Of a stretch of 64,000 nt of DNA, positions 54,862 to 64,000 are shown one piece after another. Within the stretch, counting starts at the first letter, position 1, and the number at the start of each line of letters is the position of its first letter. The stretch lies in assembly GCA_964016875.1 (NCBI GenBank), contig OZ024723.1, forward strand, positions 13,173,343 to 13,237,342, in the 5' to 3' direction. Below the pieces are notes generated by a model, which was not told the DNA's origin, did no database searches, and saw nothing but the letters and a program-made list of their open reading frames with translations. A program made the translations under genes and the position numbers. This DNA is from Fallopia convolvulus. Lineage: Eukaryota; Streptophyta; Magnoliopsida; Caryophyllales; Polygonaceae.

Positions 54862-55506
54862 ATGGTGTTATTGCTGGAGAATCGACTCGGCGCTAATAGA
54901 GGTAATAGGGTGGAGAACTGAACTCTGTATATCAAGATTCATTGGGAACTCTACCCAATTTCTTGCTACGTATTGGAGCAAATGTTTTCTGCGTTCGGAA
55001 TTATAGAGGACCTTGAGAAATTGAGACCAGAAACAGGGTTTCATTCATACATTCGTTTCAAGAACAGAGAATCTGTCATGGATGCTTTCAACTCTTTTAA
55101 CGGAAGATGTATCTATGATGGATGCTGTCGAATGGAATTTGTCCCTAATGACCGAATCAGCAGCAAACTAAACGAGATGGCGATTCCTCTCGAAGATGCG
55201 AACGAACCGCCGCGAAACCCTACCCCCGCGACCGCGGCCCAAGTCCCCGCGCCCGCGGCGCCTGCCCTGACGCACCCGTCTTCCGTCAAACCGCACCCGC
55301 CGCCTGCGTCGCTTTCCTCTTCCAGATCTGAACCGGTTGTGCACGACGATGCGCCTCAGTTCTTGAAGATGCAGGAACACCAATCAAGTCCGAAAATCCT
55401 TGGAGCTAAGCCGATTGACAACAACTTCAAAGAAGGTATGAATGTAATGGTAGAATCCGAATTTCCAGTTTTTGAAGGCGCTATATTCATGATCGAATTG
55501 GGTTAG
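54862..55506 (+). pseudogene. RRM-domain protein encoded by small LTR element
   Basis: From ATG 54862 (MVLLLENRLGANRG) one in-frame TGA at 54919-54921 precedes the RRM. The domain runs LYIKIHWELYPISCYVLEQM (beta1/helix1), SAFGIIEDLEKL, GFHSYIRFKNRESVMDAF (RNP1-like GFHSYIRF) and GRCIYDGCCRMEF. The I-Y-D-G-C-C block and the LYPI..VLEQ.FS.FG pattern resemble the RRMs of plant polypyrimidine-tract-binding proteins. A linker rich in Pro/Ala/Ser and a degenerate tail follow, ending TAG 55504-55506. RRMs bind single-stranded RNA. Here it may replace Gag's RNA-binding role or be a captured host fragment; both are inference. No RT, protease or knuckle is present. Confidence 0.7.
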
Positions 55507-55662
55507 GAGTTGTGGGGTTCAAAAACAATCTGAGTTTATGGTGATGAATCAAGCAGTGATACATATGTAATGGGACCCTAGTGGATTCTACTCCAAGATA
55601 CGATTCATGAGACTTCTCTTGATTTCCGACTTGAGGACAAGCCGATTGTCAACGGTGGAGAA

Positions 55663-56007
55663 TTGATACTATACAAATATGGCCTAGGAGTTATTGTTAG
55701 TAATTAATTAATTAGTGTAATTTTTAAATAGAATTTTATAAACTCTTTCATGGGTTTTCTTTACGGTTCTTTCCCATGTCGCCTTTATTGAACCGCTAAG
55801 GAAGTATTATAAATACCTTGTATTGTTATTTCAGAAAACATAATCAAGAAGAGGGAAATTATTATCTAACCCTAATTCTCTCTACCCTCCTTCTCTGTCT
55901 TGTATCCTTTTTCCCCTGGCCATCGACCCTTCTCCCCTTCCCCTTTATCTGTTCTTTGATCCTACTTTACAGTGTTTTGGTACGGTAATCCTAGTATTAT
56001 CGTATCA
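55663..56007 (+). mobile_element. 3' LTR of RRM-carrying element
   Basis: 345 bp; an extra segment 'ctggccatcgacccttctcc' near 55917 is absent from the 5' copy, accounting for most of the length difference. Confidence 0.9.
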
Positions 56008-56264
56008 CATTACTTATATATGAACCTCTAAATCTCGAACATGAACTACTAAAATATGAACCTTGCAACACTAAATTATTAACATATGTATATTATATTT
56101 GAACCTACGATAAACACTACAAAAAAGGTAGACTTAGCGACCACAAAAGTAGTCGCGAAATTAAAAATATGATCGCTAAATCCGGTCGCAAAAAACTCAG
56201 TCGCTAATCGGTTAGCGACCACTTGTGGTCACCGAATCATCGACCATATTTGTGACCACATTTG

Positions 56265-57532
56265 TCGCTAATCTCGTAAACCAAGTGCTCGATCCTGACC
56301 TTTTACTGAGCAAAATCGCTCAATTGTGAACTTACTAACGCACGAGATGTGTGATTTTAGTGACCAAGTGGTCATCAAAATATACTAATAAAAAAATAAA
56401 TAAATAATTATGTACTAAAAAAAAAATTAAAATAAATAAATAAAAATATAATAAAAACATTATTTATATGAATTAAAATAATAGACAAAATTTACAAAAA
56501 TATCTAAATACAAAATGTATTTAAAAATATTTACAAAATAAAATAAAAACGCTTATCTAATCGGTTCAGTCGGGGCCGGACGGACGCCTCTCCGGTTGAG
56601 CATTCTCGTCGGAACCGGGTTCATGGGACCTAGATGGTTGCAGGTCGAAGCCGCTTATTTGCGCCAAGAATTGCTCCATCCGATCCAACCTAGATTGCGT
56701 CGACCTCAGTTCCTCCTGCAATTTTGTGATACGACGTTAAAGGGCGGCGTTGACCTACATCATATGCGCCACCCGAGGAGGCTGTCTACGCGACGTTGTC
56801 AATCGCGAGCCATAGTATTCTGCTGTAGTGTTGCCGAGCCCGAAGACAGCGCCTTATAGGCCCACCCTCCAGTGGCCTCTAGATAGGTCTCGCACTTGTC
56901 TCTAATCTCGTAAACCAAGTGCTCGATCCTAACCTTTTACTGAGCAAAATCGCTCGATCATGCACTTGCGCACGAGATGTGTGATTTTAGTGACCAAGTG
57001 GTCGCCAACATATACTAATAAAAAATAAAAATAATAATTATGTACTAAAAAATTAAATTTAAAATAAAAAATTAATGAAAATATTATTAATATGAATTAA
57101 AATAATAGAAAAATTTTATAAAAATATCTAAAAATATATACAAAAAGTATTTAAAAATATTTACAAAAAAAATAAAAACACTTAACTAATCGGTTCAGTC
57201 GAGGTCGAACGGATGCCTCTCCGGCTGAGCATTCTCGTCGAAACTGGGTTCACGGGACCTAGATGGTTGCTGGTCAAAGCCGCTCATTTGCCCCAAGAAT
57301 TGCTCCATCTGATCCAACCTAGATTGCGTCGACCTTAGTTCCTCCTGCAATTTTGTGACACGACGTTGAAGGGCGACGTTAATCTGCGTCATATGCGGCA
57401 CCCGAGTAGGTTGTCTATGCGACGATGTCAATCGTGAGACATATATTTCGCCGCAGTGTTGTCGAGCCCAAAGACAGCGCCTTCTAGGCCCACCCCTCCA
57501 GTGGCCTCTAGATAGGTCTCGCACTTGTTCTG
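56265..57532. repeat. 634-bp tandem duplication inside the CACTA element
   Basis: 'ctaatctcgtaaaccaagtg' begins both units (56268 and 56902). Both carry the GC-rich coding block (gagcattctcgtcg; gggacctagatggttgc) and end 'gataggtctcgcacttgt'. Many substitutions separate the units. Confidence 0.9.
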
Positions 57533-57560
57533 AAAGGACGGCGGAGTGCTTGAATCGGAG
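57195..57560 (-). pseudogene. CACTA-associated transposase tail fragment
   Basis: On the minus strand one frame gives EATGGVGLEGAVFGL (57485-57530), then in another frame RQPTRVPHMTQINVALQRRV, KLQEELRSTQSRLDQMEQFL and a Pro/Glu-rich end. G-x-V-(Y/F)-G-L-G followed by a coiled coil is the C-terminal arrangement of the plant transposase proteins (Transposase_24 type) carried by CACTA elements. A second copy lies at about 56540-56895. Both are broken by frameshifts or stops. Confidence 0.7.
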
Positions 57561-58390
57561 GTACCCCTCTACTTTAGTTACCACTTGGTCGCTGATTGTA
57601 GCGACCAATTTGTCGCCAACTTGGGTCATGAGATTCACTGCCACTTGGTCGCAGATTTTAGTGACCGGTTGCTAACATCAACCATGAGATTCGCGACCAC
57701 TTGGTCGCTAACATCTGCGACCAAGTGGTCGCCAACCTCTAGCGCCAAAATTGCCCACACAATATTAGCGACTAGATGGGCCATGGCCGCTAAATTAGTG
57801 ACCAAGTGGTCACTAATGATTTTTTTTTATTTTTTTGTTGGATTTAGCATAGTGACCATCTTAAGTGGTCGCTAAATTATTGTAGTTAAATCAGCAGAAT
57901 GGTGTATTGAAAATTGATGACTATGTTTGAACTATCAGATGATTATATGTTAACATTGCCTTATTATAATATGCACATGTGCATCTAATATGGGAACATC
58001 TTATAAAATATGTTTTTTAATTGTAATAGGAAAAACAAGCGAAACAATTCATTTTTTTACATGCATTTAAAATGATATCATTGAGTATGAATATGAGACC
58101 ATAAAACATGAACCTTACAATACTTGTGAACAAATTCAACTTATACATGAACTTCATAATCTCGAACATGAACTACTAAAACATGAACCTTGCAGAACTA
58201 AATTATGAGCATATGTACATTATTTGTGAACCTACGATAGCCTAAACATCTATGTCAGAACTTTCAGATGATTATATATGAGCCACACCTTATTATAATT
58301 TGAACATGTGCATTAGATATGTGTGCATCATGTAAAACACCATCATTTCGAGTGCAATGACAAAAACACATGAATTTTTTTTTCAAAAGA

Positions 58391-59030
58391 AAAATTTACT
58401 ATTATATTACTAATTCTTCTAATGTTAGCCTTTTATCTCTCTAATCCAAGGACCTTTATTTGTCTCTAATTTTTATGCTAATGGTCAGATCCATTTGAAC
58501 CCCTATATGAAACCCATCATATATATATATATATATATTCAAGAGAAACAAAAATTGTAGAGAAACAGAAGTCGTAGTAAGAGTCGTTGGATTTGGGAAG
58601 ATTAATGGTCATGATTGATGGAGCATAATAACAAATATGGGGATTAAATACTTGAATATTGTTAGTTAGTTGCTAAAATGGAAAGTGCAAAATTATAAGG
58701 ATTTGTTGGATTTTTTTTTCAAATAAAAGTCAAATCTTCCATTTTCTATTTGGCGTAAAATTCAAATTCAAAATTTGAATAATTAATCTTGGCATAATTA
58801 TGATGTATGGGGTTGAATATGTTTCAATATTTTCTGAATATTGTTCAAAGATTGTTCGAATTTGTCGTGGTTTGAATATACATTCCACTTTATAGTCGTC
58901 ATGTGTTTAAAACTGAATATGTTAGTTTAAATATTGAACAAACAAATATGTGTAAACGAATATTAATAACACATCTTTGAATATGCCGCCATTGTAGGAG
59001 TGATGTATAAATCTTGAACAAAACAAAGTA
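58391..59030. other. P450 intron sequence, no feature
   Basis: AT-rich intron DNA with a (TA)n run near 58520; nothing coding is visible. Confidence 0.5.
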
Positions 59031-59039
59031 TGAAATCGA

Positions 59040-59430
59040 ATATTAAATATACAATTTCGAACACGTACACAATATATTTGAATATTAACTTCACATTTTT
59101 GAAAATGTGTACAAAAGAACTCGAATATGTATACAATAAATCCGAATATTATGTATAAAATCTTAAACATGTACACAATATATATGAATATTAACTTTAC
59201 AATTTTTAACATGTGTAAAAAAAACTCGAATATATATACAATATATCTGAATATTAAGTACATAATCTTGAACATGTATACTAAATATCTGAATATTTAA
59301 TTCACAACACTTAACATGTATACAATATATCTGAATATTAACTTCACGGTTTTGAACACGTGTATAAAAGAACTCGAATATGTGTATAATATATTTGAAT
59401 ATTAAACACACAATCCCGAATATGTGTAAT
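59040..59430. repeat. Degenerate satellite-like array in P450 intron
   Basis: 'gaatattaa.t..aca.tttt.aacatgt' and 'actcgaatatgtatacaatatat' alternate about every 55-60 bp (near 59086, 59141, 59195, 59250, 59330, 59395), suggesting a two-part unit of roughly 115 bp. Confidence 0.7.
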
Positions 59431-60492
59431 TGTGTACAATGCTTTCTCTGATCTTTGCTCTTAGGAGATATTAATTTCCTACACAAAACAAAACAATACA
59501 ACAATATTAACTTGTATTAGCAAAACAAAACTCTAAATTCATAAAATCATGCACCCATATATTTCAGAGATATGCTAGTCGGACTACTAATTAATTTTCA
59601 CAAGCATTAATATCAAGTAGAAGGGACAAACTTTCTTTATAAAAATGTAAAGACAAACTCGATCATGTGCTATATATGATAAAAATGTATAAAGTATTGT
59701 GCAAGGATAAATTTAATGGTAGTTAATATGTAATGTTCGACGATCAACAGTCCCTAAACCCAAAACAAACATAGCCCCGTATTGGATCGAAAGATACTTT
59801 TAAAACTATAAACATCAATAATGGAAGTATAAAAAGAAATTTTAAGCACTTATTTGCGACTAAAATCAATTTGAAAAAATTGAATGAATTATAAACTCAA
59901 CAAATTCAAAACTTACCGATTACTACAAATGGACTTCGTAACTACTATTTGATGGTCAAAATCTGATGGAGAAATCGACGAACAATCTTCAGGGGAAAAA
60001 TTACAATGACGACGAGGGGAGATGAGGCACAAAGTAGGGGTGACGATCTTTAATGGAGAGGATGGAGGAGGAGAGTGGAGAGGAAGACGATAAATGTGAA
60101 AGAGGATAATTGTAATCTAGGGTTTTTAATTTTGGTAACCGTATATTTTGAGAGAGAAAAAGATATTTCAATCCCTATAATCATGCATGAAGAATTATTT
60201 CCATAAAACAGGTACATAATAAGATTCTACTCCCTATTTACTTTAAATCTTGTCCATCCATAAATTCTAATCAAATGCCTCTTATTATGACTTCCATTAC
60301 TCTCTAAAATGGGGTTTCTCTAGAGCCTTATTCTGTATATATAAGTTAGTAGGATATTCCATCAGACTTTGTATAATTTTTACATTCAAATTCATTTTAG
60401 TCTCACTATAATGTGAAATAAGGGTGTAACGTATAAATAATTAGATTAAGTTAATTATATATGTAAGCAAATTATTGTTATATGATCACCAG
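59431..60492. other. P450 intron 3' portion, no feature
   Basis: AT-rich; no element edges found. The intron ends 'tatatgatcaccag' before exon 2. Confidence 0.5.
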
Positions 60493-61344
60493 GACGTAAT
60501 AGGCTTGGGAATGGACACAACAATGAGATTTGTAGAATGGTCGATGACCGAACTCCTCCGCAACCCACAAATCCTTGACAAATGCCAACAAGAGCTCGAA
60601 AATGTCATTGGAAAGTCAAAACCAGTCGAAGAGTCTGATGTACCAAAACTCCCTTACTTGCAAGCCATCATCCGTGAAACCCTAAGAGTCCATCCTCCGT
60701 CGCCTTCCTACTACCTCGCAAGATTGAAGAAGACGTCGACATCGGCGGGTTCGTGGTCCCCAAAGGTGCACGAGTGATCTTCAATGTGTGGGCCATAGGA
60801 AGAGACCCGGATAGGTGGCCCAACCCAGAAGCATTCTTGCCCGAGAGGTTCCTGGATTTAGATCATGACTTTAAAGGGCAAAGTTGTGACATGATCCCAT
60901 TTGGCGCGGGACGGAGGATGTGCCCCGGGGTGTCGATGGCCTTCCGGATGGTTCCGGCCGTGTTGGGTTCCATGATAAATTGTTTTGATTGGAAGCTTGA
61001 AGGCGGGATCAATCCCAAGGATTTAGATATGGAGGATGTTGTTATGGTCACATTGGGTAGGGCTAAACCATTGCGTGCTATACCCATTATTCGAGTTTAA
61101 AGATGTTTATTAGTGACATTTGATCATGAATACCAGATTACTTCTCAAATGTTAACATATCATTTGTATGGTGTTTTGCGTCTTTCTTTTACTTCCAGGT
61201 TATTAGGGTCTCCCATAAGAGATTGAGAGAAGAATTCTAAAAACTCCGTTAATTTTTGTTACTAGAGATGATTACTCACATGAAACTTCGAAAGATAGAC
61301 TATATTTCATATATAAAAATAATATACACAAGATAATATTCTAT

Positions 61345-61554
61345 CTAATGACCCCACAAGCTTGTGGAGGATTCATGAGATGAAGCTTTGAACGTATGAA
61401 AAGAAAAAATGATATGAACCTTGATAGATACATTTGCAATCTGACCATTAGCAATTGTATTATATACTAAAAGAGAACCAAATTCTACATGTTCACCAAA
61501 AAAATGATAATCGAACAATATGAATATTGATACGGAATTGATGAGCTCGCGCAC
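61345..61554 (-). pseudogene. Copia RNase H C-terminal fragment
   Basis: The 69-codon minus frame contains FDYHFFGEHVEFGSLLV and ANGQIANVSIKVHIIFSFHTF, which resemble the copia RNase H end (D-x-H-F-x-R-E-x-V...V.T..Q.ADIFTK). The upstream part of pol is absent, so it is an isolated fragment in the 3' flank of the P450. Confidence 0.6.
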
Positions 61555-62492
61555 TTCGTTTCTGTTTGTTTTCCAGGTCCCGATCTTGTCAGCTTTAATC
61601 CTTCTCTTCTTTTACTTGCAAGACTTGAACTTTGAATGAGAAGACTCAAACTTTAAGGTTCTCAATCACTCCCTTGGATTGCAAAGCAACAAGGTTTATA
61701 AATTGATTGCTTAAAGAACAAGTAACAACTCAATTGAAGGTGTTTGAGATCAATTGTGTTTGAAGAATGGTGATGGATGAATGAAAGAAGAAGAATTTCG
61801 AAATTGATCTTACTTTGTGTGTTTGAAGAAAATTCAAAAGAAGCAACAAAGATATTTGGGTTGAAGGTCCTTGAAATAAGAAAGAAGGTTTCTATTCCAA
61901 AGATTTAATTCAACTTGTCTTGAAAGGAAAGATTACAAGGGTTTAAATAGAGATAGATAGCCAACTATTCTAAGCTATTCTTAAAAGATATTGTTTCCTA
62001 ATATAAATTATACCTTAATTAAAATATATTATTGCAAGACAAATAATAACTTAGGCTCCAAGCAAGATCCATATTACTTTCCAAATTAGTCCCACCAATC
62101 TTGCATGGTCCAAATTGATAAAATAATATGTTTCTTAACTTGAAAAACCATAAGCCCACATATTATGGCCCATAACACATGGTCCATATATGTAGAAAAT
62201 CCTATTAAAAAAAGCATATATAGAAGAGGAAGAGTCATGTGCGAATGGGCGCCCAGGTGCGAATTAAGAATAAATCTCGCTCGTCCATTCCAAAAAAATC
62301 AACGCCCCTGATTAAACATTCATTAAAAAGGATAAAATAAGGCACGAGCGAATTTTTCCTGTATTATTCACGTATTTTTCAATAAAATACAACACGGACG
62401 AATTTTTCCCGTATTATTCGCGTATTTTTCGAAAAATACGTTTTTATGAGACGCGCCCAGTTTGTTCATCAGAAATAGCGATTTGCTCAAGG
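61555..62492. other. Unassigned repeat-like DNA
   Basis: A minus-strand TATA-like 'ctatttaaaccc' (about 61945) suggests an LTR of the copia fragment. At 62270-62455 'cgaatttttcc.gtattattc.cgtatttttc' occurs twice about 60 bp apart. No element boundaries could be fixed. Confidence 0.4.
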
Positions 62493-63432
62493 CTGTTCGA
62501 AGTGCTGAACAGGGTCGTTAACGACCCTGACAAGGTCGTTAACGAGGCATCCCGAGGAGCAGCGTGTCTGAGTCGGTGCAAATTAAAAGCTTTTATCTTG
62601 TTTCCTTTTATGTTATTAGATAGATATAAGGAATATATCTTATTAGAAGATTTATTTCCTTAGAGATAGATTTAAGATAGAATAGTTTCTCTATAAATAC
62701 ACTTGTCCTCTCTTTAGTTTTCTTATCATTCAAGTTAGAGGAGGAGGAGGAGGGGAGAAGATAGAGGGGCGTAGGGAGAGAAGAGGAACGAGTTTGGAGA
62801 TTGTGGAAGATAAGTTTGTTTGGATTAAAGTTGTAAGCTTTTTATTTAATTTAATTTAGATGTTTTCAATTATGCTTTGTGAGTAGTCTTTCTCTCTAAG
62901 GTTGGGGTTGAACCAACAATGGTTGTGCATGCTTGTTTATGATCATGTCTTGATTGTTTTTATTGCATGAATCTTCTCTCTTGCTCTTAAATCCTTGAAA
63001 CGAAAGTTTATAGGAATTTCTCGTTCATAGTTGAAGCGGAAGCATAAACCTTGAATCAGAATAGTTAATTTAGGGTTTTGAAGCGAAAGCGGATTTATCC
63101 TAGTTGAAGTAGGAGAGATTAGATAGTAAGTTTATTAATTGAACGAAAGTTAGTTGATTTACTTGCTTTGGTTGACGAAAGTTGACACCTTTATGTGATA
63201 AAAGCATGATCTTTATGTTTCATAAACGTTTGTATGCATGATTGTTGTTGTGGGGAAACCCTAAACCTTAGAATCTTTCCCTTTCTTGTTAAAACCCTTA
63301 CTTTTGTTGATTTCTTGTGTGATAAGTTACAAAACTTGATACTGACTTTCTCCCTGCGGACGAACTTGACTCTGCTATACAACAGCGGGGTCTTGATATA
63401 AATTTATTTGCTGTCAAGAAACCCTCTCAACA
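62493..63432 (+). mobile_element. Family A LTR, 5' truncated
   Basis: Matches the reverse complement of 22052-23030: 'ctgttcgaagtgctgaacagg', the paired palindrome ggtcgttaacgacc (62512-62545), 'tagatagatataaggaatata', 'aaaccctctcaaca' at the end. About 370 bp of the 5' end are missing; no target duplication confirmed. Confidence 0.85.
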
Positions 63433-63538
63433 AATAGAAACATGCTCTAAAACCTATAACTATATGCTCTATCACCCATCTTGGCTCCTTAAGCTCGTCC
63501 ACCATGGCAGGAATACGAGGTAGAAGAATGTTGTAAAG

Positions 63539-64000
63539 GTTTCTTGATCAACCAGACAAACAAATGAATTTACAAATCAAGCCCCAGTTGAGTATAGCGA
63601 AGTCAGGTTCGTCCACGGGATAGAGTCAGTTCAAAGTTTCGTTTAACTTAGGGCACAAGTAAGCAAGAAAGATTGAGTTTTTATCAATGGGAAAGAGAAT
63701 TCTACGGTCTAGGTATCACCACAACAACAATTATGCATGCCAACACCAATGAAACACAAAGATCATGCTTTTATCACATAAAGATGTCAACTTTCGTCAA
63801 CCATGCAAGCAAAATCAACTAACTTTCGTTAAATCAATAAACTTAATTATCTATCTCAGTACTTTAACTAGGATAGATCAACTTTCGTTACAAAACCCTA
63901 ATCAACTATTCTGATTCACAGTTGCCTCTTTCGATTCAAACTGTAAACGAGAATTTCTTTATCTTTCGATCAAGGATTTAAGAACAAGAGATAGATTATG
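63539..64000 (-). mobile_element. Family A-related LTR running off the window
   Basis: Starts tgttgtaaaggtttcttgatc and continues 'gaagtcaggttcgtcc', 'ggtatcaccacaacaacaat' and 'atgcttttatcacataaag', the same order as 22052 onward but more diverged. It lies 106 bp from the plus-oriented copy, in opposite orientation. Confidence 0.85.

Larger units (their letters stand above)
54483..56007 (+). mobile_element. Complete 1.5-kb LTR element carrying an RRM-protein ORF
   Basis: LTRs at 54483-54806 and 55663-56007 both run from TGATAC to GTATCA and share long near-identical blocks (cggttctttccca.gtcgcc; cctactttacagtgttttgg). They are flanked by a perfect duplication CATTA (54478-54482 and 56008-56012). 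'attggtgctttcatcc' follows the first LTR as a candidate primer site, and 'aacggtggagaat' precedes the second as polypurine tract. The 856-bp interior has no gag-pol and one ORF with an RNA-recognition motif. The size class fits TRIM-like elements. Confidence 0.9.
56115..57887. mobile_element. Non-autonomous CACTA (En/Spm-like) element
   Basis: The left end is CACTACAAAAAAGG and the right end (reverse complement) AACTACAATAATTT, an imperfect CACTA terminus. Flanks are AAA/AAA (56112-56114, 57888-57890), the 3-bp duplication typical of the superfamily. Subterminal DNA at both ends carries many copies of tagcgaccac/gtggtcgc, the usual transposase-binding arrays. The interior has two 634-bp tandem units with a transposase-tail fragment. 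Confidence 0.88.
56013..58390. repeat. Host tandem duplication interrupted by a CACTA element
   Basis: 'aatctcgaacatgaactact' at 56030 and 58152 starts two similar stretches. The first reads 'cctacgataaa' and then jumps over the CACTA element to 'tatcagatgattata' (57930). The second reads continuously 'cctacgatagcctaaacatc' to 'tcagatgattata' (58266). The second copy is therefore close to an empty site for the insertion. Confidence 0.75.
51929..61100 (+). pseudogene. CYP76-like cytochrome P450, two exons, broken
   Basis: Exon 1 (51929-52840) begins ATG in context gccATGg. Residues 8-27 form a membrane anchor, followed by the proline hinge RLPPGPPSLPLVGN (36-49), GPIMTLHLGSIPTIVISS and C-helix WRSLRR (131-136). 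Exon 2 (60493-61100) has DTT in the I-helix, ETLR (the K-helix E-x-x-R), FLPERFL and the haem loop PFGAGRRMCPG. Order and wording fit CYP76 of the CYP71 clan, which in many eudicots oxidises terpenoids in the ER. Lesions: TAG at 52787-52789 after DMVE, and a one-base loss near 60720 between YYL and the EEDVDIGGFVVPKG region. The I-helix reads LGMDTT instead of AGTDTT. The 7.65-kb intron (gt at 52841, ag at 60491-60492) holds transposons. Exon 1 is strikingly GC-rich. Not functional as read. Confidence 0.88.

Overview
This is nuclear DNA of a flowering plant, almost certainly a eudicot. It has split genes with GT-AG and GC-AG introns, a Nudix hydrolase and a cytochrome P450 of plant-specific type, and dense layers of plant transposons (Ty1/copia, Ty3/gypsy, L1-type LINE, Helitron, CACTA, Mutator-like). 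Species cannot be fixed from the sequence; an asterid is a guess. Ordinary host genes are only a few percent of the window. The only recognisable non-transposon genes are a NUDX14-like ADP-sugar diphosphatase (12.0-15.0 kb, +) and a CYP76-like P450 (51.9-61.1 kb, +), and both carry lesions.

Layout. 1-4.1 kb: a Ty3/gypsy (Athila/Tat-like) element reduced to LTRs plus a bare protease ORF, inserted into the SWIM finger of a FAR1/Mutator-type transposase. 4.1-10.1 kb: the tail of that transposase converges on a broken ULP1-like (C48) cysteine protease gene, as in ULP1-carrying Mutator-like elements. Its introns and flanks are full of a 21-bp ATGAACAAA repeat. 11.05-11.88 kb: a probable Helitron just upstream of the NUDX14-like gene. 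16.4-31.36 kb: a large SIRE/Maximus-like copia element on the minus strand with an envelope-like ORF, disrupted by three later LTR-type insertions, two of them with exact or near-exact 5-bp target duplications in readable host codons. 31.8-33.35 kb: a solo LTR with perfect target duplication. 34.4-43.9 kb: an old plus-strand copia, split by a younger minus-strand copia, whose own 3' LTR is split by a Helitron; each junction can be placed to the base or nearly so. 43.9-49.16 kb: a decayed L1-type LINE. 50.2-50.6 kb: a small inverted-repeat element.

51.9-61.1 kb is the P450. Exon 1 has a premature stop and exon 2 a frameshift. The 7.65-kb intron between them holds tandem arrays, a complete 1.5-kb LTR element encoding an RNA-recognition-motif (RRM) protein in place of gag-pol, and a CACTA element with duplicated transposase tail. 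61.3-64 kb holds a copia fragment and two oppositely oriented LTRs of the family seen at 22-23.4 kb.

The observations most worth following are the RRM-encoding small LTR element, the concentration of a palindromic GTC-RNY-GAC word in the SIRE-like element, the 21-bp repeat confined to non-coding parts of the Mutator-like region, and the dated nesting series around 34.6-41.8 kb. Exon limits, lesions and repeats were read by eye; no search or alignment program was run.
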